A DNA stretch of 64,000 nucleotides from Gammaproteobacteria bacterium (ex Lamellibrachia satsuma) (GCA_019623805.1 CP053680.1:1364001-1428000); one strand, 5' to 3'; counted from the first letter of the stretch, positions 20,065 to 30,529 are shown. A program made the numbers and translations. The notes: generated from the sequence alone by a model not told the origin.

Positions 20065-22059
20065 TTACCTCCTGACTGCGCTGAGCAGGGTATCGAAAAG
20101 ACTTGAGGCCACCGAAATTACCTGAGCCGATGCCTGATAGGCCTGCTGGAACTGCACCAGCTTGGCCGCCTCTTCATCGAGATTGACCCCGGACACTTCA
20201 TCCAGAGCCGCCTTGCTTCGTTCCAACAATCCCTCCTGGGCAGCCAGGTTCATCTCAGCGTGGTGTGTTTTTGCCCCCAGGTCGGAGACCATCTGGGAAT
20301 AGGCCTCCCCGAAGGTTGCGGTACCGCCAAACAGGGTATCCATCCCCTGAAGACCCGCCATCGTCAATGCATTGCGATTGTCACTCTTACCGTCAGTGTT
20401 GTTGCCCACGGTGAACTGATCCCCCACTACCGGCGTACCGGAGATGGAGAAGGAGATGCCGCCAAAGGCATCGAATTGGCTAACCTTGGCCGTCACCGGA
20501 AAAGACTTGCCGGTACTTTCTGTGACCGGGTCATAGAGGATGTAATCATTGGGCGCGCCTACTGGCCCGTTGGCAACGGTAAAACCCGGATTGCCCGCAC
20601 CATCCACATCAGCGACAAAGGTGAACTGCATCGCGGCACCGTAAGGCAGTCCATTCGTATTCGAAACCACCGGCTGGCTCATTACCGCATCACCGCCGTT
20701 GGCAGGATTGCCGTTGGCATCGGTAAGGGGCTGGCTCGACAGGCGGCTGGCAGCTGCCAGTTTGTCCGTATCGTGAATCAACAGATCAAAACCATCCGCG
20801 CCGTCGCGGGTGGGACGTATCTGAAAACTGTCACCTACCGCAACACCTGCCGAATCAATACTCAACGAGAATCCGTCCTGATCGTAGGTAAAGGGCGAGG
20901 CGCCTCCAGTGTTGATGTTGAACGTCTGATTATCGGATTGGCGCGTTAGTGTGTAGGTATTCAGTGCCGTATATTGCAGCGTGTAATCGCTGGCGGTCAG
21001 ATCTCCCACATTGGTATAGGTGGCGCTCACCGCACCACCCGCATTGCCGGCATTGGGAAGAATTTCGACGCTGCCCAGGGAAAACAGATCGGCACCGGCC
21101 AATCCATCCAGATCTAGCCCCAACGCGTGCTGGCTGTTCAATTCGTCTGCGATGCCCAGAGCAACAAGCCCCAGACGATTCTGCGCAGGATCAAGAATGT
21201 CGTCGCGAAAACCGAGCAGACCACCCAGTTGACCGCCGGTAATATGGTCGGTAACCACTTGGGTACCGTAAGCAGTGGTAAACACCAGATCCCGCTGGTC
21301 CGGATCACCATTGCTGTTCTGAGTTGACAGCGTCGCCGCCTGGGTATCCATCACCAGCGCCTGTCCCTTGCCGATAAAGACATTCATGGAACCGTTATTC
21401 TGTTCGAGCACCTGTATGTCGACCAGTTTTGATAACTCATCGAGCATCTGATCACGCTGATCCAGCAGATCATTCGGCAGCGCTGAGAGTCCACTGTTAG
21501 AGGCGTTTGCCACCTTCACATTGAGTTCTGCGATGGATGTAGCCAGGCGATTGACCTCATCGACCGCAAAGTCGAGTTGATCGTTCAGGCGGCTGCGCAC
21601 CGCCTCTATCTCACCGTCGATATAGTGAAACCGATCCACCAGTGATTCAGCTTCCGCCAATACCAGTTGGCGTGCCGGGACTGCTGAAGGATCATCAGCC
21701 AGCCCCTGGACGGCATCAAAAAAGTCCTGCATGGCCGGTCCCATACCGAGCGCCGAATCGGCCACCAGATTGTCCAGCCGCAAGGCGGAGTTGTAGTAGA
21801 CATCAAGCTCTTCCGTGGCGGACTGACTGCGCCTGACCGAAGTGGAGAGAAAGTTATCGTACTGACGGTCGATACCGGCCAACTGGACACCTGAACCGTT
21901 CCAGCCGGTTGTGTTATAGCCGGTATTGCGGGTCGAAAAGTCCACCTGCTGACGGCTGTAGCCCTCAGTGTTGACGTTGGCGATGTTGTGGCCAACGGTA
22001 TTCAACGCCTGCTGATTACTCAGCAGGGAAGAAACACCAATCGACAGAATACCGCTCAT
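20065..22059 (-). CDS. flgK: Flagellar hook-associated protein FlgK (HAP1)
   Basis: The 664-residue product has the family N-terminus (SLLSNQQALNTVGHNIANVN, then TEGYSRQQVDFSTR) and C-terminus (GVNLDEEAAKLVQFQQAYQA, then SASSLF-like end ASSLFDTLLSAVRR). Between them is a large variable region (about 330-560) with domains found in other FlgK proteins. It is the first junction protein on the hook and is exported by the flagellar type III system. The length is typical of polar-flagellum FlgK, longer than E. coli (547). Confidence 0.96.
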   Translation of the reverse strand: MSGILSIGVSSLLSNQQALNTVGHNIANVNTEGYSRQQVDFSTRNTGYNTTGWNGSGVQLAGIDRQYDNFLSTSVRRSQSATEELDVYYNSALRLDNLVADSALGMGPAMQDFFDAVQGLADDPSAVPARQLVLAEAESLVDRFHYIDGEIEAVRSRLNDQLDFAVDEVNRLATSIAELNVKVANASNSGLSALPNDLLDQRDQMLDELSKLVDIQVLEQNNGSMNVFIGKGQALVMDTQAATLSTQNSNGDPDQRDLVFTTAYGTQVVTDHITGGQLGGLLGFRDDILDPAQNRLGLVALGIADELNSQHALGLDLDGLAGADLFSLGSVEILPNAGNAGGAVSATYTNVGDLTASDYTLQYTALNTYTLTRQSDNQTFNINTGGASPFTYDQDGFSLSIDSAGVAVGDSFQIRPTRDGADGFDLLIHDTDKLAAASRLSSQPLTDANGNPANGGDAVMSQPVVSNTNGLPYGAAMQFTFVADVDGAGNPGFTVANGPVGAPNDYILYDPVTESTGKSFPVTAKVSQFDAFGGISFSISGTPVVGDQFTVGNNTDGKSDNRNALTMAGLQGMDTLFGGTATFGEAYSQMVSDLGAKTHHAEMNLAAQEGLLERSKAALDEVSGVNLDEEAAKLVQFQQAYQASAQVISVASSLFDTLLSAVRR

Positions 22060-22108
22060 CTCATTTACCTCACATCCGCCGGAATTCCGTACGGAAACAC
22101 TCGAAACT

Positions 22109-23053
22109 TTATATCGGCCTGTGGACTGACTCCTTGAGTCCCGCCACCGCCTGCTTCATCTCGCTACCCTGCATCACCCGCATGATCTTCTCGGCATAAG
22201 CCGGATCTGTGGCATAACCCGCCTGCTGCAGCGCACCGAAATAGGCTTGGCTATCGTTGGTATTCCCCAACGCCTCTGCATAACGGGGGCTTTTCCGCAG
22301 AAAGGCCACATAATCCTGAAAACTCTCATCAAAGGAGTCATAGGCCCGGAATGACTCGCGGCGTTTTACCGCCACGCCATCGACATACTCCAGGGTCTCG
22401 ACCCTGACCCGGTCACCGTCCCAACGCTGATCCGCCTTGATGCCAAAAAGATTGTGGCTGCTGCGACCATCGCCAGCCTGCATCACATGACCACCCCAGC
22501 CCGACTCCAATGCCGCCTGGGCCAGCAAGGCCTGCGGCTCCAGCCCCAGTGAGGCCGCCGCATCCGCCGCCGGTTGCCACAAACCCTGCACGAAGGTTTC
22601 TGGAGAATCTATATTGAGGGCAGTTTCCGGGGTTGCCGGGGTCTGCGGCAATTCAACCGGAGAGGGAGCAAGGGACTTCAGCTGCGGCAAAGGTACTGCA
22701 GCCACGGTCGTCCTGTTGCGATAGAGATCAAGGCCGAAACCGGCCTCTCCCTGCGCCTGCGCCGGGGCACCTAACTGCTGCTTGAGCATCTTACCGATCC
22801 CCAGTCCACCACTCTCCGCCATATGCACCGAGAGTTGCTGGTCATACATCTCCTGATAAAACTTGGTGCGCTCACTGTCGAACAGCCCGTCACCAAAGCT
22901 GGCCTGCCGCATCTGCTTCACCATCATCTGCACAAACAGGGATTCAAACTGACTCGCCACTCTGTCCAGAGAGCCCGCCTCGTCCTTTCGGGCCTGATGT
23001 TTCAGATCAGCCAATCCCTGAAAGTCGGTGTAGATGCTCGGGTTTACCTGCAT
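22109..23053 (-). CDS. flgJ: Flagellar rod assembly protein / muramidase FlgJ
   Basis: A 314-residue two-domain protein. Residues 1-105 are the rod-capping domain (FQGLADLKHQARKDEAGS, then FESLFVQMMVKQMRQASF). Residues about 150-310 are a glucosaminidase domain with the catalytic Glu in AALESGWGGHV and a later AYDSFDESFQDYVAFL. It cuts peptidoglycan so that the rod can pass through the wall. The two-domain form is the usual one in gammaproteobacteria. Confidence 0.96.
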   Translation of the reverse strand: MQVNPSIYTDFQGLADLKHQARKDEAGSLDRVASQFESLFVQMMVKQMRQASFGDGLFDSERTKFYQEMYDQQLSVHMAESGGLGIGKMLKQQLGAPAQAQGEAGFGLDLYRNRTTVAAVPLPQLKSLAPSPVELPQTPATPETALNIDSPETFVQGLWQPAADAAASLGLEPQALLAQAALESGWGGHVMQAGDGRSSHNLFGIKADQRWDGDRVRVETLEYVDGVAVKRRESFRAYDSFDESFQDYVAFLRKSPRYAEALGNTNDSQAYFGALQQAGYATDPAYAEKIMRVMQGSEMKQAVAGLKESVHRPI

Positions 23054-23055
23054 GA

Positions 23056-24192
23056 TCAGATCACCAGCAGTTCAGCACGCAAGGCGCCAGCCTCTTTCAG
23101 CGCTTCAAGGATAGCCACCAGATCGCTGGGGGCCGCCCCCACTTCATTGACTGCACGCACCACTTCATCCAGAGAAACTCCGGGATCGAAGAGAAACATA
23201 TGGTTGGCCTCTTCGGCCACCTCCACATCGGTTTGGGGGACTACCGCAGTCTCTCCCCCGGAGAAGGCGCCGGGTTGGGAGACCTCGGCATTCTCACTGA
23301 TGCTGACCACCAGGTTGCCGTGGGAGACGGCTGCAGGATAGACCCGTACCTGACTGTTTATCACCACGGTGCCGGTGCGGGAGTTGATAATCACCTTTGC
23401 CGGCGCACTGCCCGGCTTCACTTTCAACTCCTCCAGCATGGCAATGAAACTCACCTTCTGTCCGGGATCCATGGGGGCGTTGACCTTTACAGAGGTAGCA
23501 TCCAAAGGTTTTGCGGTGCCGGGACCTATGGCCAGATTGATCGATTCCGCCACCCGCATCGCTGTGGTGAAATCGCCGTCATTGAGATTGAGGGTGATGC
23601 TGCGTCCCTTGCCAAAGTGGTTTACCACCTCGCGCTCCACCGTGGCACCATTGGGGATGCGCCCGGCACTGGGAATATTCACCGTGACTTTCGAGCCATC
23701 CTGTCCGGAAGCGGTCAGTCCGCCCACCACCAGGTTGCCCTGCGCCAAGGCATAGTTGCGGCCATCCGCACCTTTCAGCGGCGTCATCAACAGGGTACCG
23801 CCACGCAAACTCTGGGCATTACCCAGGGATGAGACCGTGACGTCGATCTCCTGACCGATCTTGCTGAAAGGGGGCAGATTGCCGTGCACGATAACTGCCG
23901 CCGCATTCTTGGGTTTGATCTTGACCCCAGGCGGGATCTGCACCCCGAACTGGGTCAACATATTGCGCAGACTGTTGAGGGTATACGGCGAGTCGGTGTC
24001 CTTGTCACCGGTGCCATTCAATCCCACCACCAGGCCGTAGCCGATCAGCTGATTGAGGCGTACTCCCGAGATGGAGGTGAGATCCTTGATTCGTTCGGCA
24101 GCCACCGGAGTGGCAATCAACCATGCGGCAGCTATCAGCAGCAGGGTTCCATTGCGGAATAAAGTTCTTTGCAGGGTCATTTTACTCACCAC
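23056..24192 (-). CDS. flgI: Flagellar P-ring protein FlgI
   Basis: The 378-residue exported protein (signal peptide about 1-32, [20 protein letters not shown]) has the P-ring motifs [20 protein letters not shown] and [20 protein letters not shown], ending in a C-terminus with [20 protein letters not shown]. It forms the P ring in the periplasm around the rod with FlgA as chaperone. It lies 2 bases upstream of the flgJ start. Confidence 0.97.
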   Translation of the reverse strand: MVSKMTLQRTLFRNGTLLLIAAAWLIATPVAAERIKDLTSISGVRLNQLIGYGLVVGLNGTGDKDTDSPYTLNSLRNMLTQFGVQIPPGVKIKPKNAAAVIVHGNLPPFSKIGQEIDVTVSSLGNAQSLRGGTLLMTPLKGADGRNYALAQGNLVVGGLTASGQDGSKVTVNIPSAGRIPNGATVEREVVNHFGKGRSITLNLNDGDFTTAMRVAESINLAIGPGTAKPLDATSVKVNAPMDPGQKVSFIAMLEELKVKPGSAPAKVIINSRTGTVVINSQVRVYPAAVSHGNLVVSISENAEVSQPGAFSGGETAVVPQTDVEVAEEANHMFLFDPGVSLDEVVRAVNEVGAAPSDLVAILEALKEAGALRAELLVI

Positions 24193-24197
24193 ATCGA

Positions 24198-24923
24198 TTA
24201 GAAAGGCATCAAAGCACTGTTGAAGAAACGCGCCAGCCAGCCCATGGAACTGGTATCCGCGAGGGCGCCGTCACCCACGTAGATAATGGTCGGGTCGGCT
24301 ATACGGGTCGACTCGACAGTATTCTCCGGCGTGATATCCATCGGACGCACGATGCCGGAGAGGCGGATATATTCGTTTCCCTGATTGATACCGATGCGCT
24401 TTTCGCCCCGGATCATCAGATTACGATTGGGCAATACCTCGATCACGGTCACCGTGATATTGCCGGTCAGCGCATTACTCTGGGATGAACTGCCCTCTCC
24501 CTTGAAGTCGTTGGCGGAAGAGGTACCGAAAGCCAATGAATTGTTATCATTGCTGGCCAACGGGATGACGCCCGGCGCGCTGAACTGCACTGTGGAGCCG
24601 AGGATCGTGGGATTGCCTATATCATTCTTCGTACTCTTCTTGGCGTTGGTCTTGGCCGATTTATTGGCGGAAGTGTTTTCTGACAGCGTCACCGTCAAGA
24701 GATCGCCGACCCGGCGCGCGCGCAAATCCTCGAACCATGAAACCTCATGGCCATTTTGAAAGATGGAGCCGTTACCCTGGGGCATTGGCGGCGGCGCCAC
24801 CGGGCGCACCGGTGCATAGTTGATATCCCGCACCGGCCCCTGGGTCTGGCAACCGGAAAGCAGCGTCAGTCCCAGCAACAGTGGCATCAGTCGAAAGAGA
24901 AGCACTTGCATCGTCTCACTCAT
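24198..24923 (-). CDS. flgH: Flagellar L-ring lipoprotein FlgH
   Basis: A 241-residue outer-membrane lipoprotein with a clear lipobox (LTLLSGC, acylated Cys25). L-ring motifs follow: [39 protein letters not shown] and [20 protein letters not shown]. It forms the L ring, which with the P ring makes the bushing of the rod. It lies between flgG and flgI. Confidence 0.97.
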   Translation of the reverse strand: MSETMQVLLFRLMPLLLGLTLLSGCQTQGPVRDINYAPVRPVAPPPMPQGNGSIFQNGHEVSWFEDLRARRVGDLLTVTLSENTSANKSAKTNAKKSTKNDIGNPTILGSTVQFSAPGVIPLASNDNNSLAFGTSSANDFKGEGSSSQSNALTGNITVTVIEVLPNRNLMIRGEKRIGINQGNEYIRLSGIVRPMDITPENTVESTRIADPTIIYVGDGALADTSSMGWLARFFNSALMPF

Positions 24924-24925
24924 CC

Positions 24926-25711
24926 TTAAAGCTGGTTGCTCACATAGGCCAGCATTTCATCGGTCGTGGAGATCGCCTTGGAGTTCATCTCGTAGGCCCG
25001 CTGGGTCTCGATCATGTTCACCAGCTCCTCCACTACGTTTACATTGGAACTCTCCAGCGCACCCTGAATGAGAGTGCCGGTACTGTCGGTGCCGGGTACC
25101 GCAGTATTGACGCCGCCGCTGGCATTCGTTTCACGGAACAGGTTGTCGCCGATAGGGGCCAGGCCCTGGGGATTGGCAAAGTATGCCAGTTCGATCTGCC
25201 CGATCTGGGTTGGCGTGGTATTGCCTGACTGCAGCGCAGAGACCACGCCATCGGAGCCCACCGTAATGCTGGTGGCATCAGTTGGCACCGTCATCGCAGG
25301 TTGCAGCTCGTAACCATTCGGCGTCACCACCACTCCATCTGCCGTAAGGCTGAAGGTACCGTCCCGACTGTAGACAATGCTGCCGTCCGGATGCAGGAGC
25401 TGGAAATAGCCTTTGCCCTGAACGGCCATATCCAGCGAATTGCCGGTCTGCACGATATTGCCCTGGCTGTGCTGCTTCTGTGTCGCCACGACCCTGACAC
25501 CGGTGCCGACCATCAGGCCTGAAGGCAGTTCGGTGGTCTCGGATGACTGGGCGCCCACCTGGCGAAAATTCTGATAGATCAGGTCATTGAAGACCGCGCG
25601 ATCCCGTTTGAAGCCGGTAGTATTGACATTGGCCAGATTGTTGGAGATCACAGACATATTCGTCTGCTGCGCATCCAGGCCGGTTTTTGCTATCCAGAGT
25701 GAGGGATACAT
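24926..25711 (-). CDS. flgG: Flagellar distal rod protein FlgG
   Basis: A 261-residue rod protein with the axial-protein N-terminus ([20 protein letters not shown], then [18 protein letters not shown]) and C-terminus ([20 protein letters not shown], then [20 protein letters not shown]). It forms the distal rod that passes through the L and P rings. It lies 2 bases upstream of the flgH start. A REP element separates it from flgF. Confidence 0.97.
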   Translation of the reverse strand: MYPSLWIAKTGLDAQQTNMSVISNNLANVNTTGFKRDRAVFNDLIYQNFRQVGAQSSETTELPSGLMVGTGVRVVATQKQHSQGNIVQTGNSLDMAVQGKGYFQLLHPDGSIVYSRDGTFSLTADGVVVTPNGYELQPAMTVPTDATSITVGSDGVVSALQSGNTTPTQIGQIELAYFANPQGLAPIGDNLFRETNASGGVNTAVPGTDSTGTLIQGALESSNVNVVEELVNMIETQRAYEMNSKAISTTDEMLAYVSNQL

Positions 25712-25820
25712 GGTTGGTTCCTCGCTTCCCGTAATTTCAGTTTCAATCTGGAAGATGCAATTTCCTTGCCATATTCCTTATGTCAGTAGAAATGCATGGA
25801 AGTGTAAGGCTGTTTAAATC

Positions 25821-25858
25821 GTAGGAGCGGCGCCTCGCCGCGAGGGCGCGGCTCCTAC
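25821..25858. repeat. REP element, GTAGGAGCGGC family, single hairpin
   Basis: A 38-base palindrome in the flgF-flgG spacer that starts GTAGGAGC and ends GCTCCTAC. It is a compact copy of the same family found at 29531 and 36580. In this copy the inner arms are imperfect. Confidence 0.92.
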
Positions 25859-25901
25859 AGCGTTCAGGAGCCGGAATAACAAAAAAGGCATTGTTGTGGG
25901 A

Positions 25902-26642
25902 TCAACTCATGCGCAGTAACGCAGAACTGGCGCTGTCCATCTCCTCGGCAGTCTTCATCATCTTGACCTGCATCTCGAACTTACGTCCCAGCTCAATCAT
26001 GTTTACCAACGCATCGGCCACGTTGACGTTGCCGCTTTCGATACCACCAGACACCAGCTCGATGTTTGCATCAGGCGGCAATTCCGCCGGTTCTCTCAGA
26101 TGCAACAAACCATCTTCACCCTTTATCAGATCTTCTGAGGGCGAACTCACCAGCTTGATTCGGTCCACGATCGCCAGGGCCTCAGGCGTCGCCCCTTCCG
26201 GCAGGATGGTGATTGTACCGTCGTTGCCGATCTCGATCTTTTCGTGGGGCGGCAAGGCAATCGGCCCGCCATTGCCGATCACCGGCAAATCTTCGCCGTT
26301 TGTGAGAATGCCGTTGGCATCAACCTTCAGATCACCGCGCCGGGTATAGGCTTCAGTGCCATCCGGTGCCTGCACTGCGATATAGCCTTCACCCTTTATC
26401 GCCACATCCATGTCGTTGCCGGTAGACTGAATGCTGCCTCTGGTGAAGTCGATGGCAGATCGCTCATCCATGGCGTAGACACGGGTTGGATGACCGGGAC
26501 CAAACACCGGCATGCTGCGGAACTGATTCAGATCCGCCATGAATCCCGGTGTATTGACGTTAGCCAGATTGTGGGAGTTGCTGGCCTGGGCCAGCAGAGT
26601 CTCCTTGGCCCCACTCATGGCGACAAACAACATACGGTCCAT
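25902..26642 (-). CDS. flgF: Flagellar proximal rod protein FlgF
   Basis: The 246-residue rod protein starts MDRMLFVAMSGAKETLLAQA, with the axial NLANVNTPGF motif, and ends with VNMIELGRKFEMQVKMMKTA. It is a rod component between the FlgB/C proximal part and FlgG. It lies 12 bases after the flgE stop. The 190-base spacer to flgG contains only the REP hairpin. Confidence 0.96.
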   Translation of the reverse strand: MDRMLFVAMSGAKETLLAQASNSHNLANVNTPGFMADLNQFRSMPVFGPGHPTRVYAMDERSAIDFTRGSIQSTGNDMDVAIKGEGYIAVQAPDGTEAYTRRGDLKVDANGILTNGEDLPVIGNGGPIALPPHEKIEIGNDGTITILPEGATPEALAIVDRIKLVSSPSEDLIKGEDGLLHLREPAELPPDANIELVSGGIESGNVNVADALVNMIELGRKFEMQVKMMKTAEEMDSASSALLRMS

Positions 26643-26654
26643 GATCTACTCCTG

Positions 26655-27926
26655 TTATCGGATATTGATCACTGTCTGGGTGATCGCATCCGCCGTGGTG
26701 ATCACCTGCGCGTTGGCCTGAAAATTACGTTGCGCGGTAATCAGGTTGACCAACTGCTGGGCAATATCCACATTCGAGTTCTCCAATGCACCGGACTGGA
26801 TAACACCGATTCCGGCAGAACCAGCCTCACCCAACTGCGCATCGCCTGAGGCAAAGGATTCCACCCAACTGGTATCACCAGCCTGCCGCAGTCCCTGCTC
26901 GTTATTGAAGTGGGCCAGCGCCACCTTGCCCAAGGCCTCTGAGCGGCCGTTGGTAAAGCGGGCAAAAACCACGCCATTGGCGTCTACATCCACCCCACTC
27001 AGGGTGCCCGAGGTGAAGCCGTTCTGGGTCAGTTCATTCACTGCAAAGCCCGCACCAAACTGGGTGGCATTACTGTAGTCGAAGGTCATACCGGTAATCG
27101 GCGCCGCACCCACCGCAGGGGTGAATGCACTCATGGTCACCTGCCCGGTGGCATCCACATCCCCGGCACCGGATATCAGCAGGCCGCTGGTATCGAAACG
27201 GAGATCCGCTTCAGGACTGCCATCCAATGCCGGAACATTTGCATTGTCTACAAAGGTATATGCACTCCACTGGTTGGGGTTTGCCGCCTCCTTTACGTAA
27301 TACATGGACATCGTATGGGATGCACCCAGGGAGTCGTAGATGGTGGTTGCAGTGGAGTGGTTGTAACTACCCGCAAGTGGCGGAAAGACTGCCGCATTGA
27401 AGGGCGTGCCTGGCACCGGCTCCGCAGCATCCAGGTTGACTGTGGAAATCACGGCGCTGGTGGCCCCCGGATCACCAGAAACCACCGGCAGATTCAGATC
27501 AGTGGTGGTGCCGGTATTGAACAGCGTCCCGGCAGGATCCACCGGGGGAAAGACCTGCAGCCTTGATTGAGTATGGTTCACCACATATCCGTCACGATCC
27601 ACGCTGAATGAGCCTGCCCGGGTGAAACTCCGGTCACCGTTTTCACTCTGCGTGACAAAGAAACCTTCACCGTTAAGTGCAAGATCTAGATTATTCGCAG
27701 TGAAATCGATACTGCCCTGTCCAAACTGCTGGGACACACCTGTCACACGCACACCACTGCCGGACACCGTGCTGCTCACGTCGCTGAGGGAATTGGCGTA
27801 GATGTCGGCAAACTCGGCACGTGACTCCTTGAAACCTACCGTACTGGCGTTAGCGATATTGTTGCCGGTCACCTCCAGATCAGTGGAGGCGGCATCCAGT
27901 CCGCTCAATGCAATTCGAAATGCCAT
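26655..27926 (-). CDS. flgE: Flagellar hook protein FlgE
   Basis: The 423-residue hook subunit starts MAFRIALSGLDAASTDLEVT with NNIANASTVGFKESRAEFAD and ends in VNLITAQRNFQANAQVITTA. The middle (residues about 150-330) is the exposed hook domain. It lies between flgD, whose product caps hook growth, and flgF. The length is typical for a gammaproteobacterial FlgE. Confidence 0.97.
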   Translation of the reverse strand: MAFRIALSGLDAASTDLEVTGNNIANASTVGFKESRAEFADIYANSLSDVSSTVSGSGVRVTGVSQQFGQGSIDFTANNLDLALNGEGFFVTQSENGDRSFTRAGSFSVDRDGYVVNHTQSRLQVFPPVDPAGTLFNTGTTTDLNLPVVSGDPGATSAVISTVNLDAAEPVPGTPFNAAVFPPLAGSYNHSTATTIYDSLGASHTMSMYYVKEAANPNQWSAYTFVDNANVPALDGSPEADLRFDTSGLLISGAGDVDATGQVTMSAFTPAVGAAPITGMTFDYSNATQFGAGFAVNELTQNGFTSGTLSGVDVDANGVVFARFTNGRSEALGKVALAHFNNEQGLRQAGDTSWVESFASGDAQLGEAGSAGIGVIQSGALENSNVDIAQQLVNLITAQRNFQANAQVITTADAITQTVINIR

Positions 27927-27963
27927 GCTGTTTCTCCTTTAAAGGAATATCTGTTGTAACTGT

Positions 27964-28635
27964 TCAGAAAATCTGGGCCACATTGCTAAGGGAGATCTGC
28001 CCAAGCCCCTGGATGTTCAGGCCTATACCATTGGCGCCCCCCAGATTGACGCTGTCGACCTTGGCATTGAGGTAGACATAGGGAGAGAGCTCCGCATCAT
28101 CCGCCGTGGCATGGGCGGTAATATCGTAGACGCCTTCCGGCATGTAGTTTCCTTTATCATCGTAGCCATCCCAGCTGAAGTTGATCTGTCCAGCAGACTG
28201 GGACCCAAGCTCAATCTCCCGCACAAGTGCGCCGGAAGCGTCGCTCACCCGCACCGTGAGATCAGATACTGAAGAGGGCAGTTCAGTAACACCCTTGACG
28301 CTGCCGCCATTGGAGAGCCAGCCGCTGTTGGTGGCGACGAGAACCTCATGACCCACCAGGTTGGCTGCCTGCAGCGCCTGACCTGAAGTCAGATCTGCAC
28401 TCAGGCCAGCGAAGGAGCTGTTCAGATCCTCAACGCCCGAAACAACGGAGAATTGCGAGATCTGCGTTGCCAGTTGAGTGTTATCCATCGGTTTGGTGGG
28501 ATCCTGATGATTGAGTTCGGTAATCATCAGGTTGAGAAAATCATCCATCCCCAGCTCATTGCTGTTGCTGGCCGGTTCCTGGGTCGTCAAACCCAGACCA
28601 GAGTAGATATCGTTGTCGGTTGAGATCGAATTCAT
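27964..28635 (-). CDS. flgD: Flagellar hook assembly scaffold FlgD
   Basis: A 223-residue hook cap protein. The family segment GMDDFLNLMITELNHQDPTK, followed by PMDNTQLATQISQFS, is clear, then a FLG/FnIII-like C-terminal half. The minus strand reads AAGGAG-TTT-ATG-ATG, so either 28638 or 28635 can start; the second (MNSISTDND) has the better spacing. The longer frame to 28707 overlaps flgC and is rejected. Confidence 0.95.
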   Translation of the reverse strand: MNSISTDNDIYSGLGLTTQEPASNSNELGMDDFLNLMITELNHQDPTKPMDNTQLATQISQFSVVSGVEDLNSSFAGLSADLTSGQALQAANLVGHEVLVATNSGWLSNGGSVKGVTELPSSVSDLTVRVSDASGALVREIELGSQSAGQINFSWDGYDDKGNYMPEGVYDITAHATADDAELSPYVYLNAKVDSVNLGGANGIGLNIQGLGQISLSNVAQIF

Positions 28636-28645
28636 CATAAACTCC

Positions 28646-29059
28646 TTACTGGCCCATACGGATTGTGGCGATGAGCATCTGTTTGGCGGCGCTGGCCACC
28701 TCGACATTGCTCTGATAGGAGCGGGAAGCGGAGATCATATTCGCCATCTCCTCCGCCATATTGACATTTGGACGGAAGATATAACCTTCTTCGTCGGCCA
28801 GAGAGTGGTTCGGCGCATACTCTTTTATTAAGGGCGCTTTACTCTCGACCACCCCGGCCATCTTCACGCCAACCGCTGGATTTTCACCACCCATATCATC
28901 AAATACCGCTTTGAAAACCGGCTGACGGGCCTTGTAGGTTTCACCGATACTGCTGCTGACGCTATCCGAATTGGCCATGTTGCTGGCCACTAAATTTAAC
29001 CGCAGACTCTGCGCGCTCATACCGGAGGCGGCGGTATCAAAAACCTTGAACATGGACAT
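28646..29059 (-). CDS. flgC: Flagellar proximal rod protein FlgC
   Basis: A 137-residue rod protein with the axial N-terminal motif (FDTAASGMSAQSLRLNLVAS, then NMANSDSVS) and the FlgC C-terminus (YIFRPNVNMAEEMANMISAS, then RSYQSNVEVASAAKQML). It lies 2 bases after flgB. Confidence 0.97.
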   Translation of the reverse strand: MSMFKVFDTAASGMSAQSLRLNLVASNMANSDSVSSSIGETYKARQPVFKAVFDDMGGENPAVGVKMAGVVESKAPLIKEYAPNHSLADEEGYIFRPNVNMAEEMANMISASRSYQSNVEVASAAKQMLIATIRMGQ

Positions 29060-29061
29060 GA

Positions 29062-29451
29062 CTATTCACCTTTGATGGCCGACCGCAGGCCACTCACCTT
29101 ACCGTTGAGAAAACGCAAACTCGCCTGGTACTCCACTGAATTTGAAGCAAACGCGGTGTGCTCCTGCTCCGTATCCACTGTATTGCCGTCCATAGATGGC
29201 TGGGTGGGAGAGCGATAGAGCATCTGGGCCGGCGGGATCAGGCCATTATCGGTCTGAATATGCTTGTTGCTGGTGGTCTGCATACGCACCGGCCCCTGCA
29301 TCTCACCTGCAAGTACCTTGTGGAAATCGAAATCCCGCGCTTTATAACCGGGGGTGTCGGCATTCGCCAGATTGCTGGCGATCACCTCGGCACGGCGGGC
29401 ACGCAACTGCAGGGCCTGTGGGTGGATCCCCAATGCGTCGTCGAAATTCAT
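29062..29451 (-). CDS. flgB: Flagellar proximal rod protein FlgB
   Basis: A 129-residue rod protein with LGIHPQALQLRARRAEVIAS and NLANADTPGYKARDFDF. The start at 29451 follows GGAG. The longer frame to 29523 would run through a sigma-54-type promoter at 29487-29502, so the shorter start is well supported. It is the first gene of flgBCDEFGHIJKL. Confidence 0.95.
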   Translation of the reverse strand: MNFDDALGIHPQALQLRARRAEVIASNLANADTPGYKARDFDFHKVLAGEMQGPVRMQTTSNKHIQTDNGLIPPAQMLYRSPTQPSMDGNTVDTEQEHTAFASNSVEYQASLRFLNGKVSGLRSAIKGE

Positions 29452-29486
29452 GAGCGGCTCCGTAGAAAACTGTTCACTACGGAAAC

Positions 29487-29502
29487 TGCAGGGATCGTGC
29501 CA
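29487..29502 (-). promoter_or_regulatory. flgB: Sigma-54 type promoter of the flgB operon
   Basis: Minus strand TGGCACGATCCCTGCA against the consensus TGGCACG-N4-TTGCA: GG and GC are spaced exactly and only one base of the boxes differs. It lies about 36 bases before the flgB start. This implies control by RpoN and an FlrC-type activator (family knowledge). Confidence 0.85.
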
Positions 29503-29530
29503 AGTTTCTTCCTGATCGCACAATTGTCAA

Positions 29531-29592
29531 CGTAGGAGCGGCGCCTCGCCGCGATCAGGCTGCAGGCTTCGCGGCGAGGCGCCGCTCCTACG
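29531..29592. repeat. REP doublet, GTAGGAGCGGC family, 24-bp perfect arms
   Basis: Perfect inverted arms at 29531-29554 and 29569-29592 with a 14-base loop. It lies between cheR and flgB, just upstream of the sigma-54 promoter, where it may insulate the operon from the upstream gene. Confidence 0.96.
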
Positions 29593-29671
29593 AAACCATA
29601 AACCGGAATACATTGAAATCAGGAAAAGCGGCAAACATCCGCCGCCGGGCGGCAAGGGTTGCCGGAATGGT

Positions 29672-30511
29672 TCAGTTCGATTTCAAGCGGTAGGCAATGG
29701 CGCCACCAACCATCTGCATCTCAAAACAATCGGTAATCTGTGTAAGGGATTCAGTAGAGCCCAGAAAGAGATAGCCACCGGGATTGAGGGACTGTGCCAT
29801 GCGCTCCACAATCTTTTTCTTGAGGTCTGAGGAGAAATAGATCAGCACATTGCGGCAAAAAATAATGTCGAATCGTCCCAGTGACGCATAATTGCCGTTG
29901 AGATTGAACTCCCTGAACCTGACACATTGACGAATCTCCGGCTTGACCTCCAGACAACTGTTGTTTTCTCTGGCTATGAAATAGCGTTGTTGCTGCCGTG
30001 CATCCAGTCCCCGGCTGATGGACAAACCGCAGTAGATGCCCTGCCGCGCCTCTTCAAGCACTCTGCTGGAGATGTCTGTCGCCAGGATCTCGACCCCCCG
30101 ATTACGGCGGCCTGGAGACTTTTTCCAGTGGTCCTGCACAGCCATACTGAGAGAATAAGGCTCCTGTCCACTGGAGCAGGCAGCAGACCAGACCCTGACC
30201 GGAGTGCCGCCCTTTTGATCGAGTTCAGGTAATATCTTTTCGCGCAGCATGCTGAAATGCCCCGGATCACGAAACCAGAAAGTCTCGTTGGTGGTCATCG
30301 CATCGATCACCCGAACCTTCAATACTCTCTGGCCTGGCGCCTTGAGCCGCTTGAGCAGTCCACCCAGGGAGCTCACCTCAAGCTCCGCCATCAAGCCGTT
30401 CAAGCGGCTGGCAACCAGATACTCTTTGCCGTCACCCAGCAAGATACCGCAGGCCTCTTGCAGAAAGGTCTGAAAGGCCAGATAGTCACGAGAGTCGATA
30501 GACGCTTTCAA
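29672..30511 (-). CDS. cheR: Chemotaxis protein methyltransferase CheR
   Basis: The 279-residue enzyme methylates glutamates in chemoreceptors using S-adenosylmethionine. An N-terminal helical domain is followed by the SAM-binding domain: TTNETFWFRDPGHF, VWSAACSSGQEPYSLSMAV, ILATDISSRVLEEARQGIY and FDIIFCRNVLIYFSSDLKKK. It is 18 bases downstream of cheV. This cheV-cheR pair beside the flgB cluster is standard in Pseudomonas and Vibrio. Confidence 0.97.
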   Translation of the reverse strand: MKASIDSRDYLAFQTFLQEACGILLGDGKEYLVASRLNGLMAELEVSSLGGLLKRLKAPGQRVLKVRVIDAMTTNETFWFRDPGHFSMLREKILPELDQKGGTPVRVWSAACSSGQEPYSLSMAVQDHWKKSPGRRNRGVEILATDISSRVLEEARQGIYCGLSISRGLDARQQQRYFIARENNSCLEVKPEIRQCVRFREFNLNGNYASLGRFDIIFCRNVLIYFSSDLKKKIVERMAQSLNPGGYLFLGSTESLTQITDCFEMQMVGGAIAYRLKSN

Positions 30512-30529
30512 TGCGGTATCCCGAATCCT